The translations under genes were made by a program, and so were the position numbers. DNA of 64,000 bases from Batkoa obscura (taxonomy: Eukaryota > Entomophthoromycota > Entomophthoromycetes > Entomophthorales > Batkoaceae), in contig JASVEC010000032.1 in the NCBI GenBank assembly GCA_030770535.1, positions 310,001-374,000 on the forward strand. Direction: 5' to 3'. The number at the start of each line of letters is the position of its first letter. Within the stretch, counting starts at the first letter, position 1. Below the pieces are notes generated by a model. That model searched no databases. It was given only the letters and a program-made list of their open reading frames with translations, and was not told where the DNA came from. This document shows positions 46,814-57,155 of the stretch, in pieces.

Positions 46814-47322
46814 ATGGCAATTCTAATAGACGTCAGCTCTTCCCGTCGTAAGTCTCGTAAGGCTCACTTTACCGCCCCATCTCATCTTCGTCAAAAACTC
46901 ATGAGCGCTACCCTTGCCAAGGATCTCCGCGAAAAATATAACGTAAGCTTTATTTTAAATGGGTTGTAACCTATAAAAGATTAAACTGAATTTCTAAAAG
47001 CTAACTTAAAGGTTCGTTCAGCTCCAATTCGTGTTGATGACGAAGTTAAAATTATGACTGGTGCTCATAAAGGTAGAGACGGTAAAGTTATTCAAGTTTA
47101 TCGTAAAAGATATGTTATCTACATTGAGCGTCTTACTCGTGATAAAGTTAATGGTGAGAAATCTTCAAAATTGTTTTATGAGAAAGTACTAATGATTTAG
47201 GTGCCTCTGTAAACATTGGTGTCCACCCATCTAACTGCCAAATCACCAAGCTTAAGCTTGATAAAGATCGTCTTGCTATGTTAGCTCGTCGTGACCGTAC
47301 TGTTTACAACAAATCTGCTTAA
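46814..47322 (+). CDS. RPL26: 60S ribosomal protein L26 (uL24)
   Basis: Exons 46814-46942, 47012-47153 and 47201-47322 give 130 residues. [20 protein letters not shown], the KOW motif around [19 protein letters not shown], and [18 protein letters not shown] are diagnostic of eukaryotic L26, which binds 25S rRNA near the exit tunnel. Codons are markedly more C-ending than in neighbouring genes, as expected for a highly expressed gene. The start is uncertain. The chosen ATG gives [10 protein letters not shown], while most fungi have MKFN..VSSS. The sequence just before GACGTCAGC ends in CTAATAG, which could be an acceptor for a tiny upstream exon that I could not locate. Confidence 0.94.
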
Positions 47323-49143
47323 ATATAATCGGAATAAAAAAGGATTTTAATTTATTATAATGACCATTCATTATATGTTAAATGGAACATAAGAATGAGC
47401 AATTTTTCAAATTTTAAGTTAGGTAATTTTACAAAATATAATATTTTTAGGGACTGTTTGTCTTGATAATCTATATATATATGAAGTTTAAAGGAGAACT
47501 AATGCGAAAAAAATTAGCTCATACATCAAAAATAAATATATAACAAAAGTAATGACAAAGCGATAATACGAAACGAAGCATTAAAGTAATGAGTTTGGGA
47601 ACATATAATTTTATTCATTGAAAAGTATATCTTTTAAAGTCCAATATGTATCATATAAATTTGCATTAAGCAAGTACACGAAAAAATTGTAATTATTTTA
47701 ACATGACTACGAAAAGCTCATTTTATTGATCTGATAAACTGATACTTAGGGTAAAAGATAATTGTTTTCTCAGTTCACTTGCTTTTTATAAAACTGTTTA
47801 GATGATTTTAAATAAATATAATACTGTTTAAAAGATATGATTTTATTTTTTTTATTCCTTTAAACTGCGATAAATATGAAGTATAGTTAAAGTAAATAGA
47901 AAATATGATTTTTAAACTTTGTTTAATCTGAATACTTATATTTTATCGCTTTTTATCAATATTGCTAATACTACTACAATAAATATTTGTTTTGTTACTA
48001 ATATTATTAACAAAACGTTTATAAGACAAAATTGCCATATAAGTAGGTAAGTTTATACTGCAGGATCTCAAAGGCAATAAATTCATAGCATAATTAACAG
48101 GTATAAACCATTACAGGTGAATTTCTCAATTTGCATCAAAGGTGAAATAATAATGAAATAAAAAAGATATTTAAAATATAATATAAACTTTGATTAAAAC
48201 TATCTTTCCATACAAAAATAATAAAAAATACTTGAACTTAATTCATTTTTATTCTTGTCTTAGTTATTTCAAATATTGTTTTATTATTAACGTAAAAGTT
48301 ATTTTTTATAAATAAGCATCAGAATGCCTCACATTTCATCACTGTTCACTTTTATGAAATAAAAAAGCCAAAAACTCATTAGAAATTGAAACAAAAAACA
48401 ATAGGCATCGTATCTTACTGTTTTTATATACAATAACAATGGTCTATAATATTATTTCTATAATAAACTGTCGTTTTATTATAAAAAAACAACTCCAAAT
48501 GTTATTTTTTATGATTGTATGTATAAATATTTAGAACGGTGGTTAGTATTGTTAACATTCTACACCTGCAGATAAAACTAAGTTTATCAAGAAACTAACT
48601 TTAAAAAATTACAACCCTCTCATTTCTAACAATTTTTAGATCTTTAAAGTAAAGCTCTTATAATTTATTAGCTGTAAAAGTTTAATCATTTATAAATTAT
48701 TAAAACAATGGAAGCTAAGGTTCTCTAAATGCTTACTTGTTTTATTAGCATCATAGGAGAATATTTATGACGCGAATAAAGTCAGCTAATAAATTGGACT
48801 TTCATTTCTTATAGTATAAATGTTCATTTTTTCATACTCATATACTATAAGATTATAGTATAAGTTAGAAATATATAATATTTTAAAACATGTTATCATT
48901 TGATATTTTATATATTAAGTTTTTGTGTAATCAAAAATTTTAAAAATAAAATTTCAACTTTTTAATTTAGTTTTAAGGCTTAACCTGGACCATTCAATTT
49001 GAAACGAATTAGGGGCACATGATCCCATAAGAATGGAGATCAGGCAGGAAGTATTACTAAATTAAGTTAAGCACCTTAAACATCAGTTAAATCGAGGGTG
49101 AAATGATCAGGTAAATGGAGCTAAACAGCAAAATTATTCTTTA
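47323..49143. other. 1.8-kb intergenic region without MITEs
   Basis: AT-rich spacer between RPL26 and the TBRG1-like gene. No gene, RNA or repeat recognised. The less AT-biased stretch 48970-49090 just upstream of the next gene may belong to its promoter or leader. Confidence 0.6.
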
Positions 49144-51022
49144 ATGTCTAAGTTACATCAAAAAAGTTTAAATAAAGATATCTACTATGAGAAGTATAAG
49201 ACGACTAAAAGTAGAATTAAAGAGGTTGAAAAGGTAACTAAAAATTAGAAATAATGACAAGTTGTTAATGAAATTATTAGGAAAACGAAGGAGCTCTTAC
49301 TGAATTAGACATTCTTAATAAGGAGATAAAAAAGTTAAGGAGGTTGAATAAGTAAGATATTTAATTGTTACATAAACTCAAAAACTAAACAAGCTTAGTA
49401 ATTGTTTAAATCGACTTGTTGAGCTTAGCAGTAAAGAGGATGAAAAAGAGGACAGGACTACAAGCGATGAAGAAGAGATCGAAAAGCCAGTTACAGAGGA
49501 CAAAGATACGAATGATGACCCCAATTTAAAGCACTTCATCTCAAGGAAGCCCAACAATATAAACTTAAATGATTGGCTAAGCATGTATAAAGGTAGAAAC
49601 GAAGCAATGATGCAATCTCGTCCTCAGTTACCTCCTAATCAAGCGTTCTATCCCATGCCTAATCCTATGCACTATACTCCTCAAGAAGCTGTCGATATGA
49701 GAATAAGATATGAACAGAACCTAAGGAGGCAAAACGAGATAAAATTTCAAATGATGAATGGCGAAAGAATGAGACAACACATAACTGAAAACGGTCAAGT
49801 GAGGGATCCATATTTAAGATATCCAAACGGGATCCATCCTAGTGGAATCCAGCATCCTCAGGTTAGAAATCCAGGAATGGTACATGCGGATTCTCAAGGA
49901 ACTATCCGAAGGACGGAAGTAAGAGAAGAAGGCTACCGACCATACCCATATCCACATCCAAGTCATGCTCAAAGAGAAGCTTATGTGTCAATGCAACACA
50001 GACCTATGGTGGATCAAGAAAGGTTGAGACAAATGCATCATGTCCCAGTCCCAGGATCAGTTCCAAGTAGAGAACAGTTTCATTCTATGAAAGAAGCTTC
50101 AATGATGCAAAACGAAAGAAATATGATAATGAATGCCATGGCACCACCACCATTTAGCGAACGCGATATCAATTATAATGCAATGAGACCACACCAAAGT
50201 AGAGATAATATAGGATTAAACTCTTATTATAGTGACAGATTTAGAATGCCTCAAGATAAAAGATATGTAGATATGCGTAATCCAATGGCATACGGCATGG
50301 CTTATCCAAGACCAGCTAACCCACCACCAGTTAGCTCAGTACCAGTTCAATATCAACAATATGTGGCGAGAACAACAGCAAATTTACAAAATCCACCACC
50401 ACCGGTTACCAATGCTCAACCAATAAATAATCCTAATATTACTACAAACCCATACAATGCACAGTCAGCTACTATAGCCAATAAGGCAGTAAAACCAAGG
50501 AGGGTACAACCCGTACCAAAGGATAAAGATGGGAATATCAAACTTCCATTACAGATGAGTATATTTACTGTATTAGATTTAGGGCGTATTGAGTATGAAA
50601 AACCAGGATATCATAGTAATCGATACCTTTACCCAATTGGTTTTAAAATACAAAGGTATTATAAGTCTACAATTGATCCAGAAGGAAATTCTGTTTATAC
50701 ACTTACTATACTGGAAGGCCGACTTGGGCCTAAATTTCAATTGGAAGCTCAAGACAGTGGTGAAGTATTTCATTCAGAAACATTGTCTGGAGCTTGGGGG
50801 CAAGTAATTAAGCTTGCTAATAACATACGTAAAGTGCAGGTTAATAGCTCTGGGTCTGGACCTGAACTTTCTGGATTTGCGCATGCTACGATTTCTTGGA
50901 TGCTACAATCATTAAAAAATGCAGAGAAATGTAAGCAGTATATTTGGCAAGAGTTTGAGCCCATGGCATTCAATAACATTCCAATAAACCGTGGTCTAGC
51001 TCCCCCTCTTCCTAAGAAATAG
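49144..51022 (+). CDS. TBRG1-like FYRN/FYRC domain protein
   Basis: Exons 49144-49233, 49281-49351 and 49399-51022 encode 594 residues. The N-terminus KYKTTKSRIKEVEKENEGAL, continuing into KEIKKLRRLNK, is the coiled-coil pattern seen at the start of TBRG1 proteins. An acidic stretch and a long Pro/Met/Tyr/Arg-rich disordered region follow. The C-terminal ~170 residues hold a paired FY-rich domain: SIFTVLDLGRIEY, SNRYLYPIGFKIQRYYKST, YTLTILEGRLGPKFQLEA and SGAWGQVIKLAN. FYRN/FYRC pairs fold into one module found in chromatin proteins such as MLL and TBRG1. A nuclear, chromatin-linked role is likely but partners are unknown. The third exon must start at the AG following CTT (49398); the earlier AG leads to a stop. 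Confidence 0.75.
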
Positions 51023-51263
51023 GTTTGATTTATTGCCAATATCCTTGCACATCATCACACAAGGATATTTTTATATGATCAAAAAATTGTAATAAAATTA
51101 TTTTAGTATTTTTTAAATAGTGTATAAATTTTAACTTAAGTAACCATATTACATTAAAGATAAAAAACAGTAGCAAAAGATAAAATGCTTTTAATAATTA
51201 CAATTATTTTTAATTTGGATTATATTAAAGATAAATGAAATACTTGAAGTATAAAATTAAAGA
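51023..51263. other. Convergent spacer
   Basis: 241 bases between the stop codons of the FYR protein and the giant surface protein. It should carry both 3' untranslated regions. CACAAGGATATT-type sequence right after 51022 forms a weak inverted repeat. Confidence 0.5.
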
Positions 51264-54200
51264 TTATGCTTGACTTTCAATTTGGAATATACCAGGCTTA
51301 CGAGATTGAACAAAAGTCATAAATGCATAGACAATAGAAGATAAAACAGCCAATGTAATGGTCATGATTGTAATCCAATCTACTGCATCATCGGTTCTTG
51401 TTAAGGATTGGGACATAGCTGCTTTGACAATAGGGTTCGGAAGACTTGATAAAATACTTGGTTTCCCCATACCAGCAAGGTTATCGGTATAAACTTTAGA
51501 TAACACATCAGAAAATGGAACGTTGGAATCAAATGAATTGATCTTATTATTAGCATCTGAATTCTCGGATATATATTTAGATATATCCAAGTTTCTAAGT
51601 AGAACACTTCTTGCTAATTTATTGGGATCATTTTTAACAATGTCATCAATGGTTCTCTTAACGTTAATAGCCAATGTTTCAGATTTATCATCTTTAATAG
51701 TAGAAATATAAATATAAACTAAGACTGACTGGTCTGATTCAATTTTAGAAGGATTATTAGGCTGAATCTTAAGGATGCTAAAAATTTCTTTGCCATACTC
51801 ACTAATGTAATCAAGATCTTGTGGGATAGTATTCATCACGTATTTAGATGCTGAGATATCAGTAATTAACTTCTTGTAACTAACATTATTCAATTTGATT
51901 CGAAACACTAAGCCACCTTCATTACTATTTGACTTAAGATCTGTTCCGATAATAAATTGTGGGCTATCTGGTGGGAGTACTTCTGGATCAATTGAGCTTA
52001 CATTTTTGGAAAAATCATCACTACTGGAAGTTGGTTTACTTTTACTTGAAGAATCAGTTAAAGTAAAAGAATCAGGAAGATAGGTGGGAATAGCCAATGT
52101 GTAAGCTCTAAAGCTAGTAGATGGGGTTGATGATCCCTGTCTTTGAGTTTCAGAAGCTGTATTTACTTGCTCAAAGTTGACTAAAAACTCTTTGACTGGC
52201 TCTTGAGTTGGAGTTGCAATAGGGGTTTGAGGTATAGTACTGCTTTGTGTAGGAATTGAGGCTGAAGGGGAAATGGAAGTCTTGGGTGTCGAGATAGGAA
52301 TGAGTGAAATTTGATAGCTTGGTGTAGGAGTAGAAGTTGGAGGTGGAGGTGGAGTAGTTGGTTCTGGAGTTGGTTCTGGAGTTGGTTCTGGAGTTTGGGG
52401 GCTTTCAGTCGACTCTGTGCTTGATATAAAGGTTGATGTAGATGATGAGATATTTGTTGATCTAATATTGCTAGTAGATGAACCGTTAGTTGTCTTACTT
52501 GAATTGGAGCTTGGCCTACTAAATGAGCTAACTACAGTCTTAGATGATATTATGCTTGTTTTAGTAGATGAGCTTATACTGGTGAAGTCGGGTTTAGAAT
52601 TTGAAGTGGATGTTTCGATAGAAGACAAAGTGGTTTTCTCACTGGAGGATGAAAGAGTACTTGTTAGTACAAAGGTGGTATTTGATGCAGTCTGCGAAGG
52701 TAAAAGTGTTTGTGTTGTTAGCGAAAGAGTTGAAGAGGATTTAGTAATAGTTAGACTAAATGAACTAGGCACAGTCAAAATAGAGCTATAGTCGGTATCA
52801 GTAGATGGGGTTCCGGGCCCAGATGTTTTGGTACTTGTAGCTACGTCACTTTGAGTAGAAATATCGGTTGGGGGAAGAGAAGAGTCAACAGATGAGGATG
52901 CAGTTGGGGATGAATAACTTGACCCTGTTTCCTGGGTTGTTTTAGTAGGAAGTTCTGATAAAGTATAAGTTGCAGAAGCACTAGTGTTAGTTTTAGCTGG
53001 CACTTGGCTTTGAGTTTCTGTAAGGGTAGCAATGGGTACATCTCGTGACGAAGTAAGCGAAGATGAGAAGGAAATAGAGGAAACGACGGAGCTACCAGCA
53101 GTCTCATTAGCTTCACTTGAACTAAATAAATTAGTACTGGATGGTCTGCTTATGGTTTGAGTAAAATTTGGGATGGTAAAAGTACTTTCAACTTCGCCTG
53201 AGCTAAAGGAAGTGGTACTAGAAGGTTTACTTGAAGTTGGAGTACTAGTAGTACTTACAATGTCGCTTGGCTCAGAAGTATTGGTTTCAGAAGACCTGCT
53301 TAAAGTTTGGGTGAAAGTTGAAGTAGTAAAAGTACTTCCAACCTCATCAGACTTAGAAATGGTAGTCTCAGAGGGTCTAGTAAAAGTTGGAACAAAAGTC
53401 GAGGTACTAATAGACCTTTCACTTGAGCTAAAAGAGATAGATTCAGAAGGTCTACTTAAAGTTGAAGTGAAAGTTGGAGTGGTAAAAGTACTTTCAATTT
53501 CACTTGATCTAGAAATGCTGGTTTCGGAGGATCTACTAAAAGTTGGAGTAGTAACGATACTCTCACTTTCACTTTCACTTTCACTTAAGCTAGAGGATGT
53601 AGTTTCCAAAGATCTACTTAAAGTTGAAGTGAAAGTTGGAGTGAAAGTTGGAGTGGTAAAAGTACTTTCAATTTCACTTGATTTAGAAATGCTGGTTTCG
53701 GAGGATCTACTAAAAGTTGGAGTAGTAACGATACTCTCACTCTCATTTTCACTTTCACTTTCACTTTCACTTAAGCTAGAGGATGTAGTTTCCAAAGATC
53801 TACTTAAAGTTGAAGTGAAAGTTGGAGTGAAAGTTGGAGTGGTAAAAGTACTTTCAATTTCACTTGATTTAGAAAGACTAGTTTCAAGTGATTTACTTAA
53901 AGTTGGAGTAGTAAAAGTACTTCCAACCTCATCAGACTTAGAAATGGTAGTCTCAGAGGGTCTAGTAAAAGTTGGAACAAAAGTCGAGGTGCTAATAGGC
54001 CTTTCAATTTCAATTTCACTTGATTTAGAAATGCTGGTTTCGGAGGATCTACTAAAAGTTGGAGTAGTAACGATACTCTCACTTTCACTTTCACTTTCAC
54101 TTAAGCTAGAGGATGTAGTTTCCAAAGATCTACTTAAAGTTGAAGTGAAAGTTGAAGTGAAGGTTGGAGTGAAAGTTGGAGTGGTAAAAGTACTTTCAAT

Positions 54201-57155
54201 TTCACTTGATCTAGAAATGCTGGTTTCGGAGGATCTACTAAAAGTTGGAGTAGTAACGATACTCTCACTCTCATTTTCACTTTCACTTTCACTTAAGCTA
54301 GAGGATGTAGTTTCCAAAGATCTACTTAAAGTTGAAGTGAAAGTTGGAGTGAAAGTTGGAGTGGTAAAAGTACTTTCAATTTCACTTGATTTAGAAATGC
54401 TGGTTTCGGAGGATCTACTAAAAGTTGGAGTAGTAACGATACTCTCACTTTCACTTTCACTTTCACTTGAGCTAGGGGGGGTAGTCTCAAAAGACTTACT
54501 AAAAGTCTGGGTAAAAGTTGGAATATTGGAAGTGTCTTCACTTGAAGCAAAGACATTACTTTCAGAAGATCTATCTAAAGTTGGGGTGGTAAATGTATTT
54601 TCAGTTTCGCTTGAACTAAAAGAGATAGGTTCAGAAGATCTGCTTAAAGGTTGGGTGAAAGTTGGAGTGGTAAAGCTGCTTTCATCTTCACTGAAAGTAA
54701 GAGATGTATTTTCGAAAGACCCGCTTAAAGTTGGAGTGGTAATAGTACTTTTGCTTGAAGTCAAAGTATTAATTCCAGACGACGTACTTAAAGATGGGAT
54801 AGTAAAAGTGTTTTCAATTTCGCTTGAACTAAAAGAAGCAACTTCTGATGAGGTACTTACCGTTGGAGTGAAAGTTGGAATGGCAAAAGTACTATCAATT
54901 TCAGTTGAGCTAGAGAAAGTTGGAGTTACGAAAGTGCTCTTGATTTGGCCTGAAGTAGAAGTAATCTCTTCAAACAATTCACTTGAGGTTTGAATAGTAG
55001 AAGCACTTTCAATCTTACTTGATTTAGAAACACTAGTCTCGGATGAAAAACTTACTGTTGGAATCGTAACAGAGGCAGTAAAAGTACTCTCAACTTCGCT
55101 CGATTTGGGGAAAGCAGATTCCGACGAGGCGGTTGATGAAATAAGGATGACTGATGTATCTACACCTTCTCTGGGTTCTTCTGTTTGAGTTGTGGTGCTG
55201 AATGTAGTTTGAGTTAGGCTTGATGAAAATAAAATAGATGATTCACTTGGTTGAACAATTTCTTCAGTTTCACTTGATGTAAAAAATGAAGTTTGAGATG
55301 AGTCTAGGGTTGGGGTTGGACTAACACTTGATCCTGATTCCACTTCACTAGTTACTTTATCTTTGCTTGGAGCAGTTGAAGAAAGTTGAATTGCAGAAGG
55401 AACAGTGTTGGAAGCAGTGGTCCCAAAATGCTCCTCAAAATTACTAGAAGTGAAGGATGAGCTGAAAAATGAAGTGAACAGCGATCCAAACGTTGTTGAT
55501 GGAGTAGGTGTTTCAATCTCTTCATCAAATGATTCTGTTTCACTTTGGGTTGGTATAGATACTTGATTAGAACTAGTAAAAGTCTCTACAACTGATGTCT
55601 CAGTTGGAGTAATAATGTCACTTTGAGGACTTTTTTCGATCTCAGAAGAACTTAAAGTTGATATGATAGGTGTTTCAAATGTAGTGCCAACAGTCTCTTT
55701 TTCACTTTCTGTAGTTAGTTCAGAAGTAACTGTTGGTGAACTAAGGGGTTGTGTAAAAATTGGTACTGATGAGGTAGTTACGCTTGTTTCACTAGAAATT
55801 ATAATTGGTGTTGTAACAGATTCACTTAAAGAAATCGTTGGCTCAGAAGATGTGCCTAACTGGGTGCTTTGGCTAGTTTCTAAACTATTTGGACTAACTA
55901 TTGAGCTTGAAGCTGTATTAGGCGTTGAGACAGAATTAATAGTTGTTTCAGTTGTAATAGCTTCGCTTTCGACCTTACTAGTTGTAGAAGTACTTGAGAT
56001 GAAGCTTGAACTTTCTGAAGTTGGGACAGAAATAGTTGATTGAGTTGATTCAGCTGTAGACTCAGTAGTAATCTTAGATGAGATTGATGACGAAGTTGAT
56101 GATTCTGAACTTGAAGTCACTGAAGTCGCTACACTTGGACTAAAACTACTCTCGCTTGTTGATACTTGAGAAGTTAGAGTTTCCAACTCTTCTGCTGTGG
56201 TCGCGGTATGGCTCTCAGCTGATTCAGAATTCGTCGATATCGATGAAAATGTCTCTGAAGTAGTGGTTGAACCTGTAGCTGAACTTGTCGAGGTATTTAC
56301 AACTACTGGAACACTAGATGATTCACTTGTACTAGCTAAAGTGTTTGTGTCAGATGAAGCTATTGGTTGTTCTGTAGTAGAAGTTACAGTAGGAGTTGCA
56401 ATTGGATTTTGTTCATGCTGTGTTTCTGATGATTTAACTTTGGTTGTTGTACTCGTAATTGTTGCTTCGTTATGATCTGTGTAAACAGTTGTTGGGGAAA
56501 CTGTAACTTCTGTAATTGTCGAATTTTGAGTTTCTAAAGTAGGGGATGAAATTGTTAAAGTTTCACTTGAACTTGATCCTGAACTTGATCCTAAACCTGA
56601 AGTTGAGATTGAATTTTGTGTTGAAGTAGTTTTCTCACTGCTAGTTTGAGCCTCAGATGGTGTTACTAAAGTAGTAGATTCGATGCTTTGAGCTGATATA
56701 CTTGTCACAGTAGTTTGAGTTGATGTACTTGTTTCCACGCTTGACGCCTGGGTTACAGAAGAGGCTGAACTTATTACACTTGAGCTTACCGATTGTGTAA
56801 GTGTCTCAGTTTCTAAAGTTGGTGTACTGAGATTACTTTCAGAGACAGCTAGAGTTGATATTGAAGCCGAACTAATAACATTATCTACAGATGAAATTGT
56901 AGGTAATATTGGAATTTGTTGGCTCAAATGATCATGAGATAAAGTTCGAAGCTGTAAATCAGACTCAGATGATTGTGTTAAACTGCTAATTATACTTTCG
57001 TTTTGAACAGCGCCTAATCCTTGAGGTGAATTTAATTGCGGAGCAGCATCATTTTCTACATCATCAAAAGGTGGTAATTCTTGTTGTAATGTAGATGAAA
57101 TAAGGATTGCTATGCATATATATTGTACAATTTTATGAGAGCTAAATTTATTCAT
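51264..57155 (-). CDS. Giant Ser/Thr-rich mucin-like surface protein
   Basis: A single uninterrupted exon of 1963 residues. Residues 1-~24 form a signal peptide (IVQYICIAILISSTLQQ core). About 1600 residues of Ser/Thr-rich sequence follow, with variable repeats of the SSEIESTFTTPTFTP / SLSESESES / SRSSETS type, then a Pro-rich hinge (TPEPTPEPTPEPTTPPPPP). A folded ectodomain of roughly 250 residues comes next (PQFIIGTDLKSNSNEGGLVF, then VLVYIYISTIKDD), one membrane span (WITIMTITLAVLSSIVYAF) and a 15-residue cytosolic tail. It should be heavily O-mannosylated and displayed on the cell surface, as an adhesin, sensor or wall spacer. The tail is much shorter than in Msb2-type signalling mucins. 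I did not recognise the ectodomain family. Confidence 0.85.
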   Translation of the reverse strand: MNKFSSHKIVQYICIAILISSTLQQELPPFDDVENDAAPQLNSPQGLGAVQNESIISSLTQSSESDLQLRTLSHDHLSQQIPILPTISSVDNVISSASISTLAVSESNLSTPTLETETLTQSVSSSVISSASSVTQASSVETSTSTQTTVTSISAQSIESTTLVTPSEAQTSSEKTTSTQNSISTSGLGSSSGSSSSETLTISSPTLETQNSTITEVTVSPTTVYTDHNEATITSTTTKVKSSETQHEQNPIATPTVTSTTEQPIASSDTNTLASTSESSSVPVVVNTSTSSATGSTTTSETFSSISTNSESAESHTATTAEELETLTSQVSTSESSFSPSVATSVTSSSESSTSSSISSKITTESTAESTQSTISVPTSESSSFISSTSTTSKVESEAITTETTINSVSTPNTASSSIVSPNSLETSQSTQLGTSSEPTISLSESVTTPIIISSETSVTTSSVPIFTQPLSSPTVTSELTTESEKETVGTTFETPIISTLSSSEIEKSPQSDIITPTETSVVETFTSSNQVSIPTQSETESFDEEIETPTPSTTFGSLFTSFFSSSFTSSNFEEHFGTTASNTVPSAIQLSSTAPSKDKVTSEVESGSSVSPTPTLDSSQTSFFTSSETEEIVQPSESSILFSSSLTQTTFSTTTQTEEPREGVDTSVILISSTASSESAFPKSSEVESTFTASVTIPTVSFSSETSVSKSSKIESASTIQTSSELFEEITSTSGQIKSTFVTPTFSSSTEIDSTFAIPTFTPTVSTSSEVASFSSSEIENTFTIPSLSTSSGINTLTSSKSTITTPTLSGSFENTSLTFSEDESSFTTPTFTQPLSRSSEPISFSSSETENTFTTPTLDRSSESNVFASSEDTSNIPTFTQTFSKSFETTPPSSSESESESESIVTTPTFSRSSETSISKSSEIESTFTTPTFTPTFTSTLSRSLETTSSSLSESESENESESIVTTPTFSRSSETSISRSSEIESTFTTPTFTPTFTSTFTSTLSRSLETTSSSLSESESESESIVTTPTFSRSSETSISKSSEIEIERPISTSTFVPTFTRPSETTISKSDEVGSTFTTPTLSKSLETSLSKSSEIESTFTTPTFTPTFTSTLSRSLETTSSSLSESESESENESESIVTTPTFSRSSETSISKSSEIESTFTTPTFTPTFTSTLSRSLETTSSSLSESESESESIVTTPTFSRSSETSISRSSEIESTFTTPTFTSTLSRPSESISFSSSERSISTSTFVPTFTRPSETTISKSDEVGSTFTTSTFTQTLSRSSETNTSEPSDIVSTTSTPTSSKPSSTTSFSSGEVESTFTIPNFTQTISRPSSTNLFSSSEANETAGSSVVSSISFSSSLTSSRDVPIATLTETQSQVPAKTNTSASATYTLSELPTKTTQETGSSYSSPTASSSVDSSLPPTDISTQSDVATSTKTSGPGTPSTDTDYSSILTVPSSFSLTITKSSSTLSLTTQTLLPSQTASNTTFVLTSTLSSSSEKTTLSSIETSTSNSKPDFTSISSSTKTSIISSKTVVSSFSRPSSNSSKTTNGSSTSNIRSTNISSSTSTFISSTESTESPQTPEPTPEPTPEPTTPPPPPTSTPTPSYQISLIPISTPKTSISPSASIPTQSSTIPQTPIATPTQEPVKEFLVNFEQVNTASETQRQGSSTPSTSFRAYTLAIPTYLPDSFTLTDSSSKSKPTSSSDDFSKNVSSIDPEVLPPDSPQFIIGTDLKSNSNEGGLVFRIKLNNVSYKKLITDISASKYVMNTIPQDLDYISEYGKEIFSILKIQPNNPSKIESDQSVLVYIYISTIKDDKSETLAINVKRTIDDIVKNDPNKLARSVLLRNLDISKYISENSDANNKINSFDSNVPFSDVLSKVYTDNLAGMGKPSILSSLPNPIVKAAMSQSLTRTDDAVDWITIMTITLAVLSSIVYAFMTFVQSRKPGIFQIESQA
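53150..54700 (-). repeat. Coding tandem repeat array in the mucin-like gene
   Basis: Units of about 157-184 bases recur (for example, the AAATGCTGGTTTCGGAGGAT module near 53514, 53686, 54026, 54210 and 54392) and include short hexamer runs (TCACTT)n encoding Ser-Glu. All units keep frame. Unit number is likely to vary between strains through recombination. Confidence 0.85.

Noticed and set aside
53173-54993. 606-codon plus-strand open frame
   Set aside because: It is antisense to the repeat array of the mucin-like gene. Ser-rich codons on one strand give stop-free Val/Leu/Lys-rich frames on the other, and the content (VKVGVVKVLS repeats) only mirrors the array.
55663-56475. Plus-strand frames of 126 and 92 codons
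   Set aside because: Antisense shadows of the Ser/Thr-rich coding region with no motif of their own.
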